A DNA stretch of 64,000 nt, from the NCBI RefSeq assembly GCF_003363755.1, contig NZ_CP031396.1, positions 5,798,501-5,862,500 of the forward strand, given 5' to 3'. The first letter of the stretch is position 1, and each line of letters starts with the position of its first letter. The translations under genes and the position numbers were made by a program. The notes beneath the pieces were generated by a model. That model was given only the letters and a program-made list of their open reading frames with translations. It was not told the DNA's origin and ran no database searches. The DNA comes from Pseudomonas protegens. GTDB lineage: Bacteria > Pseudomonadota > Gammaproteobacteria > Pseudomonadales > Pseudomonadaceae. Positions 43,601 through 64,000 of this stretch are shown piece by piece.

Positions 43601-46600
43601 GCGCCGAGAAGTTCATCCGCGACCCTTTCAGCGACCAGCCGCAGGCGCTGCTGTACCGCACCGGGGACCTGGGCCGCTGGCTGGACAACGGGGTGCTGGA
43701 ATGCCTGGGGCGCAACGACGATCAGGTGAAGATTCGCGGCCTGCGCATCGAACCGGGCGAGATCGAAGCGCGCTTGCTGAGCTGTCCCGGGGTCAAGGAA
43801 GGCGTGGTCCTGGCCCGCGAGGATGAGCCCGGGGACAAGCGCCTGGTGGCCTACTACAGCGTGCAGGCCGACACCCCGGAGCCGTCCGCCGAATCCCTGC
43901 GCCAGGCGCTGCAACAGCAACTGCCGGACTACATGGTGCCCCTGGCCTATGTGCGCCTCGATGCATTGCCCCTGACCAACAACGGCAAGCTGGACCGCAA
44001 GGCCCTGCCGGCGCCGGATCAGTCGGCCCTGCTCAGCCGTGGCTTCGTCGCTCCCGAGGGCGAGGTGGAGATGGCCCTGGCACGGATCTGGAGCGAACTG
44101 CTCAAGGTCGAGCGGGTCGGGCGTCACGATCATTTCTTCGAGCTGGGCGGGCACTCGCTGCTGGCGGTGAGCCTGATCGAGCGCATGCGCCAGATCGGCC
44201 TCAGCGCCGATGTGCGGGTGCTGTTTGGCCAGCCGACCCTGGCGGCCCTGGCCGCCGCCGTGGGCAGCGGTCGCGAGGTGCAGGTGCCGGCCAATCTGAT
44301 CGGCGCCGATTGCCAGCGCATCACGCCAGAGCTGCTGCCGCTGATCGAACTGGACCAGCAGGCCATCGATCGGGTGGTGGCCAGCGTCCCCGGGGGCGTG
44401 GCCAATGTGCAGGACATCTACCCCCTGGCGCCGCTGCAGGAGGGCATCCTCTATCACCACCTGAGTGCCGAACAGGGCGATCCCTACCTGCTGCAATCGC
44501 GCCTGGCCTTCGACAGCCTGGAGCGTTTGCAGCGCTTTGCCGGGGCCATGCAACAGGTTATCCAGCGTCACGACATCCTGCGCACCGCAGTGCTCTGGGA
44601 GGGCTTGCCGCAGCCGCTGCAGGTGGTCTGGCGGCAGGCCGAACTGCAGGTTCTGGAGCAGGTCCTGGACCCGGCCGACGGCGATCTGCTCGAACAACTG
44701 CAGCAACGTTTCGACGCCCGCCACTGGCGCCTGGACCTGACCCGCGCGCCGCTGATCCGCCTGGTCTATGCCCGGGTCCCGGGGCAGTCGCGGGTGCTGG
44801 CGATCCTGCTGTTCCACCACCTGGCCCTGGATCACACCGCCATGGAGGTGATCGGCGAGGAAATGCACGCGCTGCTGTTCAACCACCACGAGCGCCTGGG
44901 CACCCCGAAGCCTTATCGCAACTACGTGGCCCAGGCTCGGCTGGGGGCCGGTCAGGCGGAGCACGAGGGGTTCTTCCGGCAGATGCTCGGTGATATCGAC
45001 GAGCCGACCCTGGCCTTTGCCGTGGAGGATGTGCAGGGCGATGGCCGGGCTCTCGAAGAGGCCCGGGTGCCCGTGCCCGACGCCCTGAGCCTGCGCCTGC
45101 GCGAGCAGGCGCGGCAGTTGGGGGTCAGTGCCGCGGCGCTGATGCACCTGGCCTGGGGCCTGGTCCTGGGGCAGGTGTCCAATCGCCGGCAGGTGGTGTT
45201 CGGCACCGTGCTGATGGGGCGGATGCAGGGCGGCGAGGGCGCCGACCGGGCCCTGGGGGTGTTTATCAATACCTTGCCGCTGCGGGTGGATGTGGACGCC
45301 GGCAGCGTGCGGGCCGGGGTCCGTGCGACCCATGCCCGGCTTAGCGCCCTGCTGGCTCATGAGCATGCGTCCCTGGCCCTGGCCCAGCGTTGCAGCGGGG
45401 TGCCGGCCAGCTCGCCGCTGTTCAGTGCCTTGCTCAACTACCGGCACAGTGTGGCGGACGCCGGACGCGGTGCTGGCCTGGATATCTGGCAGGGGATTGA
45501 GCTGCTGGGGGGCGAGGAGCGCAGCAACTATCCGCTGAGCCTGAGCGTCGACGACCTGGGCCAGGGCTTCAGCCTGTCGCTACTGGCGCTGCCGGCGATT
45601 GGCGCACAGCGCATGGCCGGCTACATGCTCCAGGTGCTGGAGCAACTGACCGATGCCCTGGAATGGAGCCCGGACCTGGACCTGTGGCAGCTCTCGGTAT
45701 TGCCGACGGCGGAGCGCCAACAGTTGCTGGAAGGCTTCAACGCCAGCGTCGCCGACTATCCCCGTGGACAGACCCTGCACGGCCTGTTCGAGGCCCGGGT
45801 GCAGGCCGCGCCCGAGGCCGTGGCCCTGGTGCAAGGGCCATTGCGCCTGAGCTACCGGCAACTGAATCAGCGGGCCAATCAACTGGCCCGGCAACTGCTG
45901 GAGCTGGGGGCCGGCCCCGACGAGCGCGTGGCGCTGTGCCTGCCACGGGGCCCGCAACTGCTGACGGCCATGCTGGCGATTCTCAAGGCCGGAGCCAGCT
46001 ATGTGCCCATCGACCCGAGCCATCCGCCGGAGCGCATCGCCTACCTGCTGCAGGACAGCGCGCCCCTGGCGGTGCTGGTGCAGGGCGCAACCCGCGAGCT
46101 GCCGGGCACGCCAGGCCTGGTGCGGATCGACCTGGACGGCTGCGTCTGGCAGCAGGCGCCCCTGGACAATCCCCTGGTGCCGGGGCTGACCCCGGCGCAC
46201 CTGGCCTATGTGATCTACACCTCCGGTTCCACCGGCCAGCCCAAGGGCGTGATGGTGGAGCACCAGAGCCTGGAGAACCTGGTGCACTGGCACTGCGCGA
46301 CCTTCGACCTGGGGCCGGGGCGCCACAGTTCCAGCGTCGCCGGCCTGGGTTTTGACGCCATGGCCTGGGAGGTCTGGCCGACCCTGTGCAGCGGTGCCAC
46401 CTTGCACCTGCCACCGGCCGAGGTCGGCAGCCAGGACCTTGACGCCTTGCTCGGCTGGTGGCGGGCCCAGCCCCTGGATATCAGCTTCCTGCCGACCCCG
46501 GTGGCCGAGTACGCCTTCAGCCAGGGCCAGGGTCACCCGACCCTGAGCACCTTGCTGATCGGCGGCGACCGCCTGCGCCAGTTCCCGGCCGATCCGGGGT

Positions 46601-49600
46601 TTGCCGTGATCAACAACTACGGGCCCACCGAAGCCACGGTGGTGGCCACGTCCGGCCCAATATCAGTGGACGGCTCCCTGCACATCGGCCGGCCCATGGC
46701 CAATGCGCGGATCTACCTGCTGGACGAACGGCTGCGCCCGGTGCCCCTGGGGGTAATCGGTGAGCTCTACGTCGGTGGCGCCGGGGTGGCCCGGGGTTAC
46801 CTCAATCGCGACGCGCTGACGGCCGAGCGTTTCCTCGACGACCCGTTCTGCGCCGAGCCCCAGGCGCGCCTGTATCGCACGGGCGACCTGGCCCGCTGGC
46901 GTGCCGATGGCAGCCTCGACTACCTGGGGCGCAACGACGATCAGGTCAAGGTCCGTGGCATGCGCATCGAGCCGGGCGAAATCGAGGCGGCGCTGCTGAG
47001 CCATCCGGCCCTCAAGGAAGCCCTGGTGCTGGTGCGCGAAGGGCGTTTGCTGGCGTACTTCACCGAGCATGCCGAGGTTTCCAACCAGGAGCTGGATCTC
47101 CAGGATTTGCGCGACCATCTGCAAGGCCGGCTGCCGGACTACATGCTGCCGGTGGCCTATGTGCGCTTGCTGGCGCTGCCCCTGACCGCCAACGGCAAGC
47201 TCGATCGCAAAGCGTTGCCACTACCGGATCAGGACGCCTGGCTGAGCCGCGAATTCGAAGCGCCACAGGGCGAGGTGGAAAACGCCCTGGCGCAGATCTG
47301 GAGCGAGCTGCTGCAGGTGCAGCAGGTGGGACGCCACGATCACTTCTTCGAGCTGGGCGGGCACTCGCTGTTGGCAGTGAGCCTGATCGAGCGCATGCGC
47401 CAGATCGGCCTTGGCGCCGATGTGCGAGTGCTGTTCAACCAGCCGACCCTGGCGGCCCTGGCCGCTGCGGTGGGCAGCGGCCGCGAGGTGCAGGTGCCGG
47501 CCAATCTGATCGGCGCCGATTGCCAGCGCATCACCCCCGAGCTGTTGCCGCTGATCGAACTGGACCAGGACGCCATCGAACGCATCGTCGCCACGGTGCC
47601 GGGCGGGGTGGCCAACGTGCAGGACATCTACCCCCTGGCGCCATTGCAGGAGGGCATTCTCTATCACCACCTGAGCGCCCGCCAGGGTGATCCTTATCTG
47701 CTGCAATCCCATCTGGCCTTCGCCGACCGGCAGCGCCTGGAAGACTTCACCCAGGCCTTGCAGCGCGTGGGCGAGCGCCACGACATCCTGCGCACCGCGG
47801 TGCTCTGGGAGGGCCTGAAACAGCCGCTGCAGGTGGTCTGGCGCCGGGCCCGGGTGGCGGTAGAGGAGCTCATCCTCGACCCGGCCGAGGGCGACATCCT
47901 TGAGCAGTTGCAGGCTCGCTTCGATGCCCGGCATTGGCGCCTGGAGCTGACCCAGGCGCCGTTGATGCGCCTGGTCCATGCCCAGGACCCGGTCCGGCAA
48001 CGCACGGTGGCGATCCTGCTGTTCCATCACATCGTTCTGGACCACACCGCCCTGGAGGTGGTCCGCGAGGAAATCCAGGCCTGCCTGTTGGGGCAGGAGC
48101 CTGCCGGCACGGCGATTCCCTATCGCAACTATGTGGCCCAGGCCCGCCTGGGGGGCAGTCGCGAGGAGCATGAGGCGTTCTTCCGCGAGATGCTCGGGGA
48201 CATCGACGAACCGACCCTGCCGTTCGGCCTGCAGGACGTGCAGGGCGACGGTGAGGCGATTGAAGAGTTGCAGCGGGTGCTGGACGCCGACCTGAGCGCG
48301 CGCCTGCGGGCCCAGGCGCGGTTGCTGGGAGTCAGTGCCGCGAGCCTGTTCCACCTGGCCTGGGCCCGGGTCCTGAGCGTCACCTCGGGCCAGGAGCGGG
48401 TGGTGTTCGGCACCGTGCTGCTGGGACGCCTGCAAGGCGGACTGGGGGCCGACCGGGCCCTGGGCATGTTCATCAACACCTTGCCGTTGCGGGTCGACCT
48501 GGACCACAGCGGCACCCGGGCGGCGGTCAAGGCGACCCATGCCCGGCTCAGCGCCTTGCTGGGGCATGAGCATGCCTCCCTGGCCCTGGCCCAGCGTTGC
48601 AGTGCCGTGGCCGCGCCGCTGCCGCTGTTCAGCGCCATGCTCAACTACCGCCACGGCAGCGACGCAGCGCCGAGCCCGGCCATGCAACAGGCCTGGCAAG
48701 GCATCCAGACCCTGCGCAGCGAAGAGCGCACCAACTACCCCCTGAGCCTCAACGTCGATGACCTGGGCCAGGGCTTCCGCCTGACCGCCATGACCCTGGC
48801 GCGGATCGGCGCCGAGCGCATCTGCGGCTACATGGAGCAGGCCCTGCACGCCCTGGTGGACACCCTGGAACAGGCGCCCCAGCGGCCCTTGCGCCAGGTG
48901 CCGATCCTGCCGCCGGAGGAGCGCCGGCAGTTGCTGCACGCCTGCAATGCCACGACCCGGGACTGTCCGCTGGAGCAGACCCTGCACGGCTTGTTCGAGG
49001 CCCAGGTCGTGCGCACTCCCGAGGCATTGGCGGTGCAGGCCGGTGAGCAGCGCCTGAGCTATCGCCAGCTCAACCAGCGGGCCAACCAGTTGGCCGGGCA
49101 CTTGCTGCAACTGGGGGTGAGGCCCGATACCCGGGTGGCGATCTGCGTCGAGCGCGGCCTGGAAATGGTCATCGGCCTGCTGGCGATCCTCAAGGCCGGC
49201 GGCGCCTATGTGCCCATCGACCCGGCGTACCCCGCAGAACGCATCGCCTACATGCTTGAGGACAGCGCGCCCCTGGCGGTACTGGTGCAGGCTGGCGGCC
49301 GGCCCCTTCCGGGCGAGCTGAAAGTGCCTCTGGTGGAACTCGATCGCTGGGTCTGGAGCGAGGCGCCCCAGGCCAATCCGCAACACCCTGGACTGAGCCC
49401 GAGCCATCTGGCCTATGTGATCTACACCTCCGGTTCCACCGGCCAGCCCAAGGGCGTGATGAACGAGCACCGGGCGGTGGTCAACCGCCTGCTGTGGATG
49501 CAGGAGCAGTACCGCCTGACGGCCGATGACGCGGTGCTGCAAAAGACCCCCTTCAGCTTCGACGTTTCGGTCTGGGAGTTCTTCTGGCCGCTGTTCACCG

Positions 49601-50744
49601 GTGCACGGCTGGTGATGGCCCGTCCCGAAGGGCACAAGGACCCGGCTTACCTGCGCCAGGTGATCCGTGATGAAGGCATCAGTACCCTGCATTTCGTGCC
49701 GTCGATGCTCGATGTGTTCCTGGCCCATGGTCAGGACGTGGAGGACCTCGGCCTGCGCCAGGTGATGTGCAGCGGTGAGGCCCTGCCAGGCAGCCTGGTG
49801 CGGCGTTTCAAACAGCAGCTGCCCCAGGTCGGGCTGCACAACCTCTACGGTCCCACCGAAGCGGCGGTGGACGTCACCGCCTGGGATTGCGCCGGGCCGT
49901 TGGCCGAGACCCCGGACAACACCCCGATCGGCAAGCCCATCGCCAACACCCGCATCTACCTGCTGGACGGGCAGATGCAGCCGGTACCTTGGGGAGTGGT
50001 GGGCGAGTTGTACATCGGCGGGGTGCAGGTGGCCCGGGGTTACCTCAACCGTGAACAACTGACCGCCGAGCGCTTCCTCAAGGACCCGTTCAGCGAGGCC
50101 CCCGGGGCGCGCCTGTACCGCACCGGCGACCTGGGTCGCTATCGGGCCGACGGCGCTATCGAGTACCTGGGGCGCAACGACGATCAGGTGAAGATCCGTG
50201 GCCTGCGCATCGAACTGGGGGAAATCCAGGCTCGCCTGACCCAGCTGGACGGGGTCAAGGAAGCGGTGGTGCTGGCCCGGGAAGACGTGCCCGGGGATCT
50301 GCGTCTGGTGGCCTACTACACCTGCCACGAAACGCACCGCCAACTGCCCATCGACAGCCTGCGGGCGCAGTTGCGCGAGCACCTGCCGGACTACATGGTG
50401 CCGGCCTTGTTCGTGCACCTGGAAGCGCTGCCCTTGAGCCCCAACGGCAAGCTGGCGCGCAAGGACCTGCCGGTTCCGGGGCGCGACGCGGCCCTGGTGC
50501 GCGAATACGAGGCGCCCATCGGAGACACGGAGATCACCCTGGCCCGGCTCTGGGCCGAGTTGCTCAATGTGGAGCGGGTGGGGCGCCAGGATCATTTCTT
50601 TGAACTGGGCGGGCATTCGCTGCTGGCCGTGAGCCTGATCAGCCGGATGCGCGAAGAAGGCATGGAAGCTGATGTCAGGACGCTGTTCGAACAACCGACC
50701 CTGGCGGGCTACGCGGCAATGACCGAACGAATGGAGATCGTCCT

Positions 50745-50748
<4 letters not shown>
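37633..50748 (+). CDS. ofaB: NRPS, modules 3-6 (orfamide synthetase B)
   Basis: The protein has 4371 residues from the ATG at 37633; a TTG 60 bases upstream is less likely. It begins with a short TubC-like docking domain (about 1-60), then four C-A-T modules. Phosphopantetheine serines are S1097, S2175, S3245 and S4329. All four C domains carry the N-terminal HHxxxxxGD-type motif of dual condensation/epimerisation domains (HYLSGPQGD, HHLSSTEGD, HHLSAEQGD, HHLSARQGD). A-domain codes as read: A3 DFWNIGMVH (Thr), A4 DAMFLGCTY (Ile/Val), A5 DAWFLGNVV (Leu), A6 DVWHMSLVD (Ser). This gives Thr-Ile-Leu-Ser, residues 3-6 of orfamide. No thioesterase. Its stop codon overlaps the ofaC start. Confidence 0.92.

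Positions 50749-64000
<13,252 letters not shown>

Overview
The window is a piece of a Pseudomonas chromosome, most like the P. protegens / P. fluorescens complex. The evidence is the gene order thrS-infC-rpmI-rplT-pheS-pheT-ihfA-merR-tRNA-Pro, the high-GC coding style, and ten NRPS adenylation codes at the right end that match the lipopeptide orfamide in order. No species assignment is possible from the sequence alone.

Left part (1-11450), housekeeping: the end of rbsK, rbsD and a secreted nucleoside hydrolase close a ribose/nucleoside operon. Small Pseudomonas-type genes follow (two unknowns, an I78-type lipoprotein, a cold-shock protein, a secreted small protein). Then comes the translation operon from thrS to a MerR regulator, and tRNA-Pro(GGG). 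Upstream of thrS lie two hairpins resembling threonine tRNA anticodon arms, a likely autoregulatory operator.

Mobile part (11402-about 17110): a 3.5-kb prophage or satellite remnant sits in the tRNA-Pro gene between perfect 52-bp direct repeats. It keeps the C-terminal part of an integrase, a CI/S24 repressor, a truncated dnaB and a four-gene cassette of unknown function transcribed behind the repressor. Beyond attR lie further island debris (integrase remnant, fluoride-channel fragment), a full chromate transporter gene and a two-domain universal stress protein.

Middle part (18388-27704): a LysR gene stands divergent from a compact set of seven genes: MFS exporter, haem-oxygenase-like diiron oxidase (HDO), fosmidomycin-resistance-like MFS exporter, PLP aminotransferase, a second HDO paralogue, class II fumarase and PEP phosphomutase. 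PEP phosphomutase makes the C-P bond. The usual phosphonopyruvate decarboxylase is absent, and an aminotransferase plus two HDOs take its place. I do not recognise this gene set from any described phosphonate pathway; it is the best candidate for an undescribed system here.

Right part (28058-64000): a NodT-type outer-membrane efflux protein and a LuxR regulator (both minus strand), then three collinear NRPS genes on the plus strand with 2, 4 and 4 modules. The predicted peptide is acyl-Leu-Glu-Thr-Ile/Val-Leu-Ser-Leu-Leu-Ser-Val/Ile, as in orfamides (ofaA-ofaB-ofaC). ofaC starts at a GTG overlapping the ofaB stop and runs off the window inside its first thioesterase domain. A 34-codon ORF with a strong ribosome site overlaps the ofaA start codon by ATGA.
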